A stretch of 64,000 nt of DNA from Gymnogyps californianus (GCF_018139145.2 NC_059481.1:2034368-2098367); one strand, 5' to 3'; counted from the stretch's first letter, positions 37,201 through 51,127 are shown. The notes: generated by a model not told the origin, from the sequence alone. Program-made: numbers and translations.

Positions 37201-38440
37201 ATCAATGGAGGCACAATTCCTCACTCCAAATGTGTGTATCTGTATCTATAATGGCCTGGACACTCTGGTAGTATCTCCTTCTCTCCAGTGGCTATAAAGT
37301 GAGCTATGTTGTGACCAGCCTTGATGTGACTATCAGACATGCAAAAATTTTACACTAGAGGAAATAAATCCTACCCTTGCTGCCAGGAAAGGTTCCTCCA
37401 GTCTCCTGATTCACTAACTGAAGTTGTCTAGTGTAGGCATGTGTCTTCAAACAGCAGAGCCTACAAGCACTGAGGAAGACATGTCTCTGCCTGACAACAT
37501 CATGGCTGCCTCATTCAGTTTTAACTGCTGCCACCTATTCTTCCCTTATGGGCCGACCTCATTCCAGATGGTACTGAAGTTGGCTGGAGAAGGATGGACC
37601 GAGCCAATAACCTGTTAAGCTGCTTAAAATGTGGAATGTGATTATATACTGCCTTGAGCGGGAACTAGAGTCTCTGGACACATAGGAGCATGAACCAAAA
37701 TCCCAGAGTTTTAGAGACTAATGGATGGTTGCTATTGAAAACAGAGACAGAGACTGAGGAGACACAGGGAGGCTGCAGACCTAATCTTTTTCTTCAATAA
37801 AATGAGTCTTCTCCATACTGTTTTGTAACTACATAATACTACAAAATGCACAAGTTTGTAGATGCTTCTCTGTAACTTTTAATTGTGCACACCTTGAGTT
37901 GTTTTTATGCAACCTTGGTCTGGGTTTTCAGAATACAATGGGAGTATGTTTGACATCTCTGTAATGGTTTTCTGCTGGGAATGGATTTGCCTATTCACAA
38001 GGAAATCCTATTCAATAACCTTCTTGTGTCAACACAATCAGAATTAATCACGTCCTCCATTACACAGGGGAGAAGTTTCCATATCCCACAGGAATATGCT
38101 GCAGCCTCAGTAGATATCCTCTCCATGAGTTACTGATTGTTTTGACAAGTAGGGTCAAAGTGTGCACCACAATTACCCTGGATTTCTGAACAGCTACAGT
38201 GTTTGGTGAGTTGAGGTATAGTAGCAGCATCTGACTGACTGGAACCATTTGCTGTACTATCTGGAAACAGACATTCTAGTTGGAATGAAACAATATATAG
38301 TTGGTAGAAATTCCTGACTTTTCCTATGATCACAATAAGCAACCGGAGCTGGATTCCTTTGTAATTAATAGGGATCTAATAAAATAGTTTAGCGTTACTT
38401 AGGAAGCAGCTTTAATCTATCGAGTCACACTGCCCTCCAT
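34224..38440. other. Intergenic; no gene seen
   Basis: AT-rich, CpG-poor DNA with short frames only. I see no repeat family, RNA gene or exon that I could defend. Confidence 0.6.
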
Positions 38441-38479
38441 CCCCTTGCAGTAGGAATGCATCACAATTGTGAATTCATT

Positions 38480-38640
38480 TTAGCATTACTTCTCTCTCTT
38501 CACAACCATAAAGCAGAGCAGTATCATTCCCATTTTCTAACTAGAGGACAGAGGTACAGCACAGACTGAGGAATATATGTAATCTTTTCGGTGCAAAGAA
38601 TGCTTGGGGACAAACCAGAAAATGACACCCAGTTTTGCAC
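38480..38640 (+). repeat. MIR-like fragment
   Basis: The stretch 'cagtatcattcccattttct' followed by 'agaggacagaggtacagcac' mirrors the MIR segment 'tattatccccattttacaga...gaaactgaggcacagag', and is followed by a degraded core. Old and diverged; limits approximate. Confidence 0.45.
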
Positions 38641-39680
38641 AGCTCTGTGTTCTAGGATCCTCATTCATTCATTGTTAGTCTTTTCACAGCTACATGAAGA
38701 ACGTCTGGCAATAGAGATATGAACACGAAAGGCAAAGACTATCACTCTGCTCTGCCTAGCAACCAATATCAACAAGCAGATTTTATCTTCTCTCTTGCCC
38801 TCCTATCAATAACGCCAGAGAAATTATTACCCTACAATTTCCCTCCACCTCATAAGAACAGTTCTGTACTTCAGCAGAAGTGAAGTGCCTCACGCTACCT
38901 ATTTTCTAGATATGATTGCACATCTGGGGCGTATACATTAGTTTAACAAAAAGTCTGAGACCAAACAGACCAGTATTCTATTGACTTACCATGGTACTGC
39001 TGCAGATATATATTACAGAAGAAAACTCCTACGGTCAGTTCAAATTGCCAGATAATACACTGGTCTGCCAGCCTTCCGAACACAAAACTAAGTGGAAATC
39101 ATTTTAAACTCAATGAATGCATGTTTTTAGAGGCAGGATATGGATTACTGAGGTTTTGACAGTATTTCAGAGCAAGAAAAGGCTGCTGCAAATTGACTGA
39201 GTGGACTCAAAGTACTCCCTTGTTCACAATTTAACAGAAACTAGCACCTAAACTGCATCCATTTGTACAAGTGATGCACAAACCCAACAAATGTAGGTGT
39301 TACTGCTTTCCTGGGAATGCACAGGTTTTCCATTTGGCAAAGCTTCAGCACATGGCTTCTTGCAGAGCTAGAATTTGGGGCAGAAATTAGACTTCCCTAG
39401 TCTTAAAATACAACAAGAACAAACAGGAAATCAGATTTCCAAGCAAATCTGTCTTGGCAGAGTTGTTGTCAAAGTTGATCCGGGAAAAAGGGACCAGAAA
39501 TAATAGCTCTGGATCCAACATTTAACAGTGATAACAAAGCAAACAGAAACACACATCTGCACACACACACAAATACACACAGAAAGACATTCAAACTAAC
39601 TTCCTGAGGATCCACATACATGCAAAGTCTTTGCCGATTCCTTTTGTGAATGAAACAAAGATTGGCAAAGTGATAAATAA
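38641..39680. other. Intergenic; CA-rich tract, no gene
   Basis: Unique AT-rich DNA. A CA-rich simple repeat occupies about 39549-39591. No exon or element is recognisable. Confidence 0.6.
39549..39591 (+). repeat. CA-rich simple repeat
   Basis: Imperfect alternating CA units with interruptions, lying shortly upstream of a CR1 fragment. Confidence 0.8.
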
Positions 39681-39689
39681 TGATTTCTC

Positions 39690-40335
39690 TGTCAGCACAA
39701 TACAGAGAGCACTTTGGTAAATTGAGATGATTTAACAAAGTGTGATTTAATACAGCAATATGCAAGGTCATACATGTAGAAACAAAATATGGAAATATCT
39801 GCAGATTAGGGGACTGTACCCTGACAAAGCAGTGGCCCTGAAAAGGACTGCCTGCATGAGCTCTCAGGGCTTTTGTGACCATGGACTATAAGCAGCTGGG
39901 TAGTGAGGAAGAACTGTGAAGATCTTGGAAAAAAATGCCTTAAAGTAAAAGAAAGGTTCAATGTGTTTAATCTATCATAAAAAGGGATCAAGAGGTGATA
40001 CGCTTATTTATAAAAAGGCATTACACTAACAACTAAAGAACTTTGTAAGTGAGCACAGAAACACATAAAGATAACAAATGTCTCAAAGTAAGCGGGAGAT
40101 AAATAGGGAGTACATTTTAAAAGCAAGCTGACTAACTATCAGAACAAACTACCAAAGGAGATGGTGAATTTTCAGTCATTTAATAACTTTGTATCAGGAC
40201 TAGATGCTCTCCTGGAAGGTTTGCCTTAGCCAGATATGACTTCTCACCCTTCAGTGAGGAACAGAAGGATGAAATGGTCCCTCTGCTTTTCCTTTTGGTG
40301 AATCTAGGACAGTTGTAGAATGCATATTATCTTTA
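39690..40335 (+). mobile_element. CR1 LINE fragment, about 650 bp
   Basis: Many blocks line up in order with the end of ORF2 and the 3' UTR of older CR1 elements. These include 'tatgcaaggtcatacatgta', 'actgtaccctgacaaagcag' with 'tggccctgaaaaggact', 'catgagctctcaggg', 'aaaagaaaggttcaatgtg' plus 'tttaatctatc', 'gggatcaagaggtgata', 'aacaaactaccaaaggagat' with 'ggtgaattttcagtc', 'atcaggactagatgctctcc' with 'tggaaggtttgccttag', and a final 'atgaaatggtccctctgct'. The element lies in the plus direction, is cut at the 5' end and is full of small indels, so no reverse transcriptase frame survives. It is the longest mobile element in the window. Confidence 0.75.
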
Positions 40336-43300
40336 TGGGAGAAATGCTATAGGCCAATACCTACTCTTTTCTGAACTAACACATGTACATACAGACAGAA
40401 GCCTATCACTATGTATAAAATAGCAACTGCCAAAGCAAGAAGTCATCCATATGACCTGATCAGTCAAGTACATGCAGGTAGCAGACACACGTACAAAATG
40501 TTGTGCAGTTTAAGATACATTAATTCCCAATCAAGTTCATGTAAACTGTGTGAACATGCTGAAGAAATCATTTCATAAATACATTCATAATGGCTATTGG
40601 TACTACTTTTGTTAAATTCTTTAAAAAATAACAATGTAACAATGTTAGCCAAAACTGCATACATGCTGTGTACAGATTAGGCTTTAGGTACCTAACTTAA
40701 CAATGTACTTCAGGCCACAGTCACTTGTGTCTGCCTCACATATCAACTGGCAACTGACAGTCTGAACTCTTCCGAGACAGATAAAATATGTGTCCTTCAT
40801 CCTTTCGCTCTCTTTGAATAACTGACTTAAGACTGCTCAGCTCTGGCTGTTGAAAGCAAGTCCTATACTAGCTAAACTTCAGTGCTTGTTTTCCTGCTTA
40901 GAAAAAGCAAACTGGCTCTCACTAGGGCCCCTGTTTCTAGTGCTGTTAACAATGAACGACTTGCATGGCTCCAGAGGTATTACTGCCCAGCGTGCCATGC
41001 ATTTAGCTAACAATACGTCAATTCAAATTACAACTGCTCCGAGAAAAGAGCCTAAAAATAGAGGCCTTCCAGGTGGCTCAGCAGACGGATCCATTTGCCA
41101 TACACGGTAGAACAAGTTAACCTTTTCAGACTATGCTTTTAGAGTCAAAATATCCCATTAAATTATGGCAGGAGTCAGCACTGGTCTTAGACCAGAGGAG
41201 GACTAAGCAAGTACCTAACTGCATCTTAGGTGATTGGCTGTGAGCAAACACTGAAGCTTCAGTGTTGTATGCCCACAACTGGATATAGGCAATAGGCAGA
41301 AAAGCAAAGAGGTTACTAGACAAAATGCAGGAATCCAGAAGAGTGCAGCTGGCAGCTCTTTAAGACACCACTTATCCCCTAGTCACAATTTCAGATCAGT
41401 TAGGACACGGCATTGGTGGCAGGCTTCTGTGTTTGAATGACTGCACAGTGGCTGTGCTCCTGTGGAATCTCATGCTGAGGCCTCGTGGAGGAATGAACAC
41501 CTTCCCCTCCCACCTGCCCTTCTGCAGATACTTCTAATGGAGTCCATGGCTGCCAGACTAAACAGAGAGGTGAATTCAGAACCAGACTACAGTCCCAGAC
41601 AACTAGACTCTTTTGTTCATATCAGTGTAGGAATTCCCTCTCGCTTCCTGCTGTCTCCTCCAGAGCTGGGTTGAGCTATGTGTAGTTGAGAGAGGTATAT
41701 ATTGCTATACCTTGACCTGTATCTGCTCTACAGGATAAATAGGGCCCATCAGTTTACTCTGCTGTTAGGCCTGTTATGTTCTCTACCATCTGTTTTTTTT
41801 TAAAGTGTGGCAGGTAAGCATGGACTTGGTTAGGCAACAGCAATGTCTATCATCATATATATACACATACCTAGACACCCTTCACAACATGGAGAGATTC
41901 CACCACCTTTCTCCATCACCCAGCAGGAAGAATCATTCCTACCCAAACCTAATTCAAAGGGACTTTGAGAGGCTGCAGTTTCTTCCTTGAATTTCCTGTT
42001 AGACTCATGTCTTCCTTTTTTAACCCCAGCACCTGCCACTTGCATGAAACTCAGTAGGAATATTTTTCACTGGCCACAGTAATGACGACATGGAAACCGC
42101 TCCATCTATCCTACTTTGTATGTCAGAAGCCAGGGCTTCCCTAGGCTCACAGTGAGAAGCACATTTGACTTTATTCAAGAACTTCAACAGCATCTTCAAA
42201 TGCTTCCACGTTCAGCCTCTGATAAGGAATGAAACAACTCTAACTGCTGGGATAAGTCTGAGAATATTAAGCCCAAAGAAGGAAATTCGGGGTGCAGTAT
42301 CAAAGGAGGTACATACCATTGCCTGAGTATTAAGACTAAGATACTTTTTAACTTGTATCTGGAAAAGCAGTCACAGTGCTAGTACCACCTACTGAGGGCA
42401 CGGAGCAATACTGACAGCAACAGCAGGAAATGTGCAACTTGACAGAAGGTGAACAGCCCGTGACAGTAACAGGCCTACTCAGGACCACCCTCTTTCTGCT
42501 GAATGCTTCAAGAGTTTGTATACAAAGTGTTATGATCACCAGCTTATGCCTGGTCTACTCCTCACAGAATGAAGAGGAAGAGGTAGTATTGTTTCTATAA
42601 GGTGATTTTTTAAAAAAGATTTCTCTTCCTAATTGAGTTGATTAAATTGAAATGGTACAGCATCATTTAGTGGCTTTAAAACAAGACCGAATCACTGTTT
42701 CTGAGAGAAGTGCTCTAGTTCATCTACAAGCTGCAGTTTGAAGCACTGGGTTAAATTCTACAGCTTATGGTATACAAGTCAGGCTACACGTTCCCAACAG
42801 AGTCTCTGATTCTCAAGAAACTGCATCCTGAACTGTACTGTAGCGTTCCTTAGTACAGTGCACAGGTGTGTTATATAGATTCCTATACTGCTTTCCTCAT
42901 TATATCTGACTGTCATCCAGCTGTATGCTAAGTAACGTGACCACATGAAGTTTGTTCTTTTCCCTCCTTTTTCCTTGAGGTCTGAATTCTGTGATGCATG
43001 AATAAAAGGACTGACCAAGAACAGCTTCTTAGTATAGTGAGAAGATTCCAACTAAATTGCTCATCTGATAGCATCCACAAAATATCTCAATACAATTGTA
43101 AAAATAAATTGTGTCCTTTCACTGTGCAAAAGGAAGAAGAAAAATGAATATTGAACAGCCACAGATCCAACCAGACATAGCTTCTGTCTGTCTCTGAGCC
43201 AAATTTATAATTACTTTTTCTATTTTATCAAGTTTCAAGCAATGCACTTCAATGGAGAAAGTTAGCAAGAACAATTCTGAAGTTAGGATGAGTGTAATGG

Positions 43301-45720
43301 AATCTGTAAACTCTCATATAAGAAAAGTCATCAGCTGGAACCTGAACTCCCTGACTTGTTCTCTTTAATCAGCAATGACTTGCCAGTGTCTTCTGGATCT
43401 TCACACTGTTTCAGAGAGCATTTTCAAGCACCTAGATAGAGCAGTATTTTGCCTTCTATCTATTTAACTCCTTTTTGGACATTTCTTTCTTGAATGTTCT
43501 TCTATACCCTTGCAATAATATATCCATACATTTCAATAATAATAAGTATCGTGATCCCTCTGGCACATGACCCAGATTAAGTTTTAGAAGCTATAACATA
43601 TGCTGAGGTCCACAGTTCTTAGTGTCACATCATTAACAGATACTCCCACCTTTCTTGTAAAAAAAAGAGTTGTATTTCTAGCCCTTATACTTGCAAACTA
43701 GAGCTTGGAAAATATTATGTGCACACTATGAGTGTCTAAGCCTACTGTCATCCTAGAACAAAAGAGGCGATGAACTGGCTTATGAACTAATGCTGATGCT
43801 AAAAATTATCCATCAGTGTCTATAAAATGCAAGCAAGATGGCCTTAATGGAGTAAGGGGGTAGCTGCTTGCTGGTGCTAATTCCATATGAACTTACGGCA
43901 AGGCTAAGTCTTTTCATCTCGTTGTTACTTTGTAACTAAAGTATCCCATAGTGCTCATGGAATAAGCAAACACATTATTCTGCTCAGGCATTATGAATTG
44001 CATAGTTCATCGCAATAGGATGAACCCTTAACTCTCACCTATCAATTCTTGATTATTATTTCTTCTGAGAGATTGTTAGGGAGAAAATATTATTCATTTA
44101 CATATTTATGAGCAGATGATAGAACTTTTAAAAACTGATTGAAGATATTGTGTCATGAAAAGATTGTTTTATATGTGCTTTAATGAGAGAAAATTCCTGA
44201 CAGTTTAAGTCCATGAGCTTGCATATGAGGCTGATCAGTTACCATTATGAATGTAAGTGGCTATTATTCTTGTATTTCCTATTACAGCAATACGGAGTTA
44301 CATTTATATTTCATATTACAGGCAAAGACACCCTGTATTCTGAATCAGGTCAAAGTTGCCTGTCGTATGCACTTCTTACCCAGTTTCTTCTTTGGCCCAC
44401 AGGTATAAGCTAGGGGGGATGGTTACCTAAAACACTGCTGGTGCATGATGTGCAACAATCAGATTAGCTAGTGCCTATGGTGTGATAAGCAGTAAAAACC
44501 AGCGAGAACTGCAGAAGAATCTCTTCTGATCTCTAGAAAACTGCCATCTGTCGTATACTTTTTCCCCATCCTACTGTCCAAGCTGAACACTGCAAGCAGT
44601 GTCTCCCCGTGCCTGGCACCACTACTTGGCCCTCTGATTCTGAAGGTTATTCTCACAAATTTACAACCATTTTAAGGCAAGACAAAAATCTGAGTTTAAA
44701 GCATATGACAGTGTGAGTCTAATGGTTGTCAACTGGCATATTTCATGTAGCTGAGGATTTACCGAGTTTTGTCTGTTTGCATTCTGACAACAGAGAATAA
44801 TTTGGAAATCCTTCTTCATGGAAATAACAACTCTGTGAAAAAGTTGTATGAGGTGAGCTAAGTTCAGAGCTAAGTATCTGAAAATTGAGTGGCACTTCAT
44901 GGTATATATTAAATACTGATGAGTGGTGCCTGGGCTTAAGTGATTTGGCAAATCTAGAAAAGGTCGCTTAGCAATTAAGTAACCGACAGTTGTTTCAGGA
45001 CATGTGTTCTTACTTCTTGAAGGCTTATTATTAAAGCAGGTAAGAGACAGAGGATGAATGTATGCACGCTGGTGGAATGAATAATATGTGTGCATGTGTG
45101 CAAAATTCACAAAGTTCTAGCTCCCCAGCTGCTGTATATGATATGCTGAGAGTTTCTTTTAGTTTGGGTTGTCTGGATATTTTTAAAGAACGAATAAAAG
45201 GATTTTATACATCCCTTTTAAAAGGATGAATAAAATGGCATTTTTTCAAAACTGTAATATTGATAAAGATTGGTGCCTGGATTTGGTGCCTGAAATGATT
45301 TCCTGCATATTATGCATGGCTAATACAGCATATATTTCTGTATGGTTTCCATTATTCAAAGAAGCAACTAGAAAAGCATGATTTTGAACAAAGAAAAGGA
45401 TCATATAGTAGGAGAACAGACACAGAGGTGCACACTAAAGATTTGTTTAGCTAGAGTCCAGTCTCCAACAGCAGCCAGTAGGCATGTTCATGATGCAGTT
45501 CACAGGGTCTCCTGACTCATGTTTCCTCTGAGAAAGAGGGAGACCACATGTGTACATTCAGTGTGCCAGGCTGCATTCTTTCAGCTCTGTTTTTACCCTC
45601 ACATTCTTATTTATGTTCACCCCATTCAAAGTTGCACTAAGTTGCAAGAGTTCCTTGTCAGCCTCTTGATCTCAGCCAAGCTTGCCCTCCACACCACCAG
45701 GAAGTGACTGTGAAACCTCT
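40336..45720. other. Intergenic; no gene seen
   Basis: AT-rich DNA with short frames. The longest frame is 149 codons on the minus strand at 44661-45110, with no recognised product. No repeats of clear identity. Confidence 0.55.
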
Positions 45721-45728
45721 CTCAGAAT

Positions 45729-45739
45729 CCGCCATCTTG
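45729..45739 (-). promoter_or_regulatory. YY1-type motif
   Basis: The minus strand reads CAAGATGGCGG, a full match to the core YY1 motif. It contains a retained CpG in a CpG-poor spacer and is followed by pyrimidine-rich DNA to about 45920. It could belong to an old LTR or a distal regulatory site. Confidence 0.4.
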
Positions 45740-48700
45740 CTGGATACCTTGAGGGAGCAGTGGGCACTGTTGGGAGTGTTTTGCTCTGTGTCCCCATCTG
45801 TTTTCTTGTGCCTATATTTTTCACTCCTTAACCCTCACAACTTTCTCTTTTGTTCATTTGTTGTCCCCTGAACTCATTTGGTTTTGTACTTCTTCCTGGT
45901 CTCTGTTTCCTGTACCCTCTCCCTACTTTTTGGAGGGAAGGAGGGAGAACGAAGGTGCTTACTTTCACTGGGGAAAGGCCACTGACTATTCTTAAGGGAG
46001 GGAATCCTGAGAAGAGTAAATAATAGTGGATCTCTGGGGAAAAGTATAAGAACAGGAAAATGCTATAAAAACATTGCCCTGCTGTATTCTCAAAGATTCT
46101 AGCAAGCTACGGCTCAAGGACTTCCTGGTTGTAAGGGCTGTCTCTATGTTTAACAGCCCATCACAGATTTTTTTTCTCTTGCATTTGTCTAATTACTGTT
46201 CAGACCCATGTAAACTTTTGGCATCCACAACAGCCTATGGCAAAGAGGCCCATAGATGAATTGTGTGCTGCTGTACAGTCAGGTATGTGTTCTGTATTTT
46301 TAGACACTTTTCTTAAAAAGAATAAAACCTTTAAACATATGAAATAATATATTTTTCTTTGTTTTACAAGAAACTCTCAGATTAATGCAGCCTACTCTTC
46401 TTTGCTTTTCAAAACCTTAAGAAACAACAGTCTTACAAAACTTACACCTGCTGGAGAAGAAAAGCTACAGATTGCATCACCCTGCTATGCTGCTTGAATG
46501 TAAATGAAAAGCCCAGACAGATTTAAAGGATCATTTCTTCTCAATATGGAGAGTGCTTAGCTTTACTTGCAAGCATATGAATCTGCACTTACACCAAAAA
46601 GCAAAGTATTCTCTGCTGTGCACTGTCCAGTAATACCTTTAAAATTGCCAAATACTCTCAAATTGCTTCTATGTTACTATTTTAAGTACTGAGCCTCTTT
46701 GGTATAATGGCTTTTACTCCGCTACTGAGATATCTACAAGCGGAAAAGACAGCACTCATGATGATATAAGCAGGGTCATCTTGCCCAGTACCTTCTATAT
46801 GGCATTAAACTACCCTTAATACATACAGCTAGACTGGACCTTCATGGCCAGAAGCACAAATCCTAAAACAACTTTCAGGCTGTTACTACCAAGACAAATA
46901 GGCAAAGCTCACCAGCATGCCAGCAAGCTTCATTCTGTTTTCAAAGTAATTTAATGCAGTAGCCTTTATGATACCTTACTTCTAAGAGGTTTGCCTGACC
47001 ACCCAGGGAGCATGAAGAAATCCATGGTGAAGGATATGTGGAAATCACACCAAGTTAATCTTTTTTTGGGAAGAAGTGCTGGAGTGGTAGAAAGTTTAAG
47101 TGATTTGTAGATTCTCTACAGCAGTGGCTTTCAATCAGAAAGTCACACTACACAGAATATGAAACAGACTCTGAGGCACTGGAAATGTTAGCACAATATA
47201 AAACCATTCTCTTCCAGTCCTTTACCCTTCAAGTTAAAATATTCTCTGTCAGCCTCTTGAAGCACAGACACAAAGCAATTATTTGACATTAGCACTGTTG
47301 TAATTAAGACATTTTTACATCTACCTTTGTAATGAATGTAATGAAAATGGTTTTTGGAAAGGGGCTGTTTTTGAAAAACATTGCTTTGCAGCATGTGAGG
47401 AGAAAAAGCACCTTGAGAATGATCTTCAACCTTCCATTGTGACCCTAAGCCTCACTTCTGTTCAGGTAGCAGAAATGTCTCTTAAAAATTACATTTTTCT
47501 TGATTAATGTGAGGGCTTATGTCAAATGACATCTGAGTTTTCCACTGACATCGGGCTGTTGTTAAACGTTAGCAAATGCCCTATCTCTGGAATGCTAAGA
47601 TAGGAAAACAAAATATCTTCTATCACAAATCACAGTCCATCTATCACACTTGATTTTTTTTGCTGAGAATAACAACTAAGATTGTGTTTATTTGCGTCCC
47701 TGTCTATTCAGGTCTTGTGTAACAACAAATAAGACTGAGAGAGGCTCTCATTCCTACCTTCTGTCAAACAATATCAAGAAGAAATCAGCTGAAGCTGGCA
47801 AAACTGTTCTGCTGTGAATTTGCTGGACGATCAGAATCATACGCAGGTTCTGCAAAGAATGACAATAGATATCGCTCAGTTTTCATGCAGCAACTAAATT
47901 AGACTGAACTAAGCAGCTGCCTACTGTATTAAAGTTAACAAAAACGTAACTTAGGAGTACAGAGAAGACATTCCCTATTTATGAAATGGTGATGCTATGC
48001 TTGGCTCTATAAAAACATGGGAAAACAAAACCAGTTCTTGTCCAAGAGGTACTAAAGCAGGCTCAGAGATGAAAATGGGTTATTATAAAACTGTATCTTG
48101 AAGAAACGTCCAAAGCTTAACCATGCTTGCCTATTTGGCAAATGTCCCCAGTGAAATCAGGGACAATGGAGGAGAGTTATGTTTGGCCACCTGTATCATA
48201 TGGGAGCATTAGAGACTGATATTTCCACTTATCACAACTTAACAGATTAATTTCTGATGATATACAGGAAGATAGCGCTCAAGAACAGGGAGATATCATA
48301 TGCCTGACACTGATTCAGAAAAGATAATCTCATAGAATATTCCCTTATGCTCAATGTCTTTGAGTCAGTCAAACACTGAGAGACCGTAATGCTGTTTCAG
48401 CCTACTATTACCAGTGAGATTTCATCAATGTAGGCTAAAGGGAACCTGACCCAAAGTGCTGACAGGAAAAAATGATGAATCTCACATATTTTAATTAAAG
48501 AGAAAACAATAATGTACATTACAGTATAGCATAATTTCTACACTGCACCATAATCAATCCAATATCAAAGCAGAAGTCTTTGAGGGCTGGAGAAAGAACA
48601 GATCTTTAATTTTTGTTTTAGGCTATTAGAGCAAACAAAGATTTCCTGTGTAACACTGCATGCTTCTGATCAATATTCTTCTACACATACTGATTCTGTC

Positions 48701-49299
48701 ATCTTTGGTGAGATGGGAATGTCTCCAGTATCTAATATGACACGATTTGGGGAAACTACAAATACTTGATATCCCATTCCCTGGCTCAGAGACTCCTGGC
48801 ATAGAATATAACTAACTCTCATGGAAGTTACTTGTATCCTGCTGCAGGAGATTAAGACCTCCATTTTATGTGTGGTAAATATGAGTAACTACATTAACCT
48901 TAAGCTGAAGGAGAACATTTTGTTATATAAGCACATCCCTGCTCCTATAATGCTATTCATATTAATACAAAACACAGGGGAGATTAAGCAAGTAAATTGA
49001 ATTTATTAGCATTCTGCTACTTGCTTCCTAAACAGTGTGGGATTCACGGGACTAGAGGCTCCTTCTCATGTGGCACATATTCCAGGTTATATGTCAGAGG
49101 GACAGCTGAATGTGGCAAGGTGGGTTTAAGTGTACCACAAATTATACTTTTTATTGGAAGGCATAGCAACTGTTCAGTTGTGTGTCAAAATCTCATTTCA
49201 TTAACAGCTAGAAAAGATTTTTCTTTACTTTAAATGTCTATATATTTGGAACAGGATGCTTTGAGTCTTGGACCTATCTATCATTAAACTCTAAGTGGT

Positions 49300-49346
49300 T
49301 CTAATGTGGGTTGTTCCAACTGAAATATTCTATTCTATTCTCTTCT
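49300..49346 (+). mobile_element. Possible CR1 3' tail
   Basis: The text 'gttgttccaactgaaatatt' followed by 'ctattctattctc' resembles the end of some CR1 subfamilies, where a 'ccttccaac' block precedes short terminal repeats. Too short for certainty. Confidence 0.35.
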
Positions 49347-49647
49347 GGCATGGAGAAAGAGGCACAGATATATTACACTAGCTAGACATATTTAGAGTCC
49401 TCTATTCACCTGCTCCACTAAGTCCTAGGTTGAACACATGATAATCCAGTAGACTAGAAAGAGAATTCAGAATTAAGGTGGGTGATGGGGAGAGAATATC
49501 CTTCTTTGAGAGTGCACAAAAGTTCAAGACATATTTTCTTCCTTCTCAGCTTTGGGGTTGAGACTTAAAGAGAGAATCAAAGGGGTATTTTCCCCTAGAA
49601 GCTCGCTGCAAGAACTGCTAAAACCAGTTAAATGCAGCCTGAGGGGA

Positions 49648-49674
49648 AAAAAAAAAAAAAATCTTTTTTTTTTC
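49648..49674. repeat. Poly-A / poly-T pair
   Basis: A run of about 15 A, then TC, then about 10 T. It can pair as a hairpin. No element body is recognisable next to it. Confidence 0.8.
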
Positions 49675-50893
49675 TTTACAAAATCTCTTCATGGTCTGGT
49701 ATATGTTTGGGCAGAAACAAACTTTGACAGAGTTGTGTACAAGTCAGAAGTCCCTTCCATTATTGCTGCATTTATAGCAGTATATACAGGCTTACCTTAG
49801 GAAACATCCAGAGTTAATCAGTGCAAGAGTTAAAAAAGCAGAGATAATTACAGCTCCTGTCCATATCCAAGACTATCAGGAATTCAGTTTACAATAATTA
49901 CTCTAAGTCCAGACTCTTCTCTTCCTGCTAGGGTCACTATTTAACCAGCGGTTAAATGAAAAACACAGTTGATTGAGATGGGAAATCTTGGCAATGGCAA
50001 GGACTATTTCTTCTTCTACAATCCTCATCAAATGAGGGGCATACAACAAATTGCTTATCTCCAATCTGCAATTCTCCCCTCCACCCATCTGTAAATTTGA
50101 ATTAATTAATAAACGCCCTTACATTTTCAAGGTCATGGAAAATGAAAAGCACTCAGCAAAATGGATGCTCTGACAGTGAAGGGTGTTTGTGGGTGGGGTT
50201 TTTTTATGTAAATGGAAAATCTGTGAGGCAGAAGCGCCTTCATCTGTGCCATGAGTGCTAAAGTTAGAAAACTTAAAAGGAAATCAAGGGAATGCAAATA
50301 AATTATGTTTTGAATAAATGTGACCTTCCCTAGAAAAAGTCTAAGGCGTTATGGAACAGTCTCAAAACACACAACGAGGCCAAAGACATCATTAAGTCAG
50401 GGGTCTTCATGCAAATTCAGTCATGCTGCCTTTTGTTTGTCCATGCTGACTGTGGACAATCTCTGCTTTCTATCAACACTGTCTGTTCACAAAAGAACTG
50501 GCACAGGACTCTTCCACTTGTTGCACACCAGCCACACAGACCTCATGTAGATAGACTTTTTTAACATCTATATCCACCTACCTATTTAAAACTTCTGACT
50601 CAATATGAAACACTCCAGCAAATCCCATGGCAGTGACAATTAAGATACACAAACCACAGAACTACCTGGCTACTTTTTTTGTCCCATAACTAAGTGTGCA
50701 CATCAACATACACTGCTATATGAGCTTCCACAGCTTCCTTGTAAATCTCAAGCATCCTCACAAATAATATAATGTAGGGAGTAAGATGAAGGTGTCATTT
50801 AGGTATACAACACTTGACAAGTTAGGAATGTCACCATTAGATAAACAGAAACAATATGGAATCAATTTCTGGAGACACACTAAAGCTGAATAA

Positions 50894-51127
50894 CTTCTGA
50901 AAAAAGGGATAATTGAAGACTTCATTGGAGAAAATGTTTTGACTTTGGAAAACGAGAAAGATCAGCTGCTTAAAATTCTGGAAGACACTGAGCCAAAAGG
51001 ACCCTTTAATTCTTGTGGTGCTTACAGGGTGGATTCTCAATCCAATCTTAATCTTGATATGGCCATTGAAGAGAAAAGAGAGACTATGAAGTACAACTGC
51101 AAATTACAATTTGAGCCTAATGCCTAA
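50894..51127 (+). other. Isolated coding-looking open segment, unknown
   Basis: An open plus-strand stretch of 77 codons runs from just after a TAA at 50891 to a TAA at 51125. Its translation is rich in Glu, Lys, Leu and Asn with a coiled-coil flavour (for example LENEKDQLLKILEDTE). The first in-frame ATG is only at 51057, so it would have to be an internal or last exon, or a pseudogene fragment. No convincing polypyrimidine acceptor precedes it. I do not recognise a parent protein. Chance is a real alternative. Confidence 0.25.

Larger units (their letters stand above)
45740..50880. other. Intergenic; no gene seen
   Basis: Contains pyrimidine-rich DNA at about 45780-45920, a possible CR1 tail near 49310-49345 and an A-run/T-run pair at 49648-49674. 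Remaining sequence is AT-rich with short frames only. Confidence 0.55.

Noticed and set aside
42376..42402. CTCF-like text near 'accacctactgagggca'
   Set aside because: It needs a one-base deletion to fit the CTCF core, so it is not supportable.
44661..45110. 149-codon minus-strand frame
   Set aside because: No domain, no splice context; consistent with chance.
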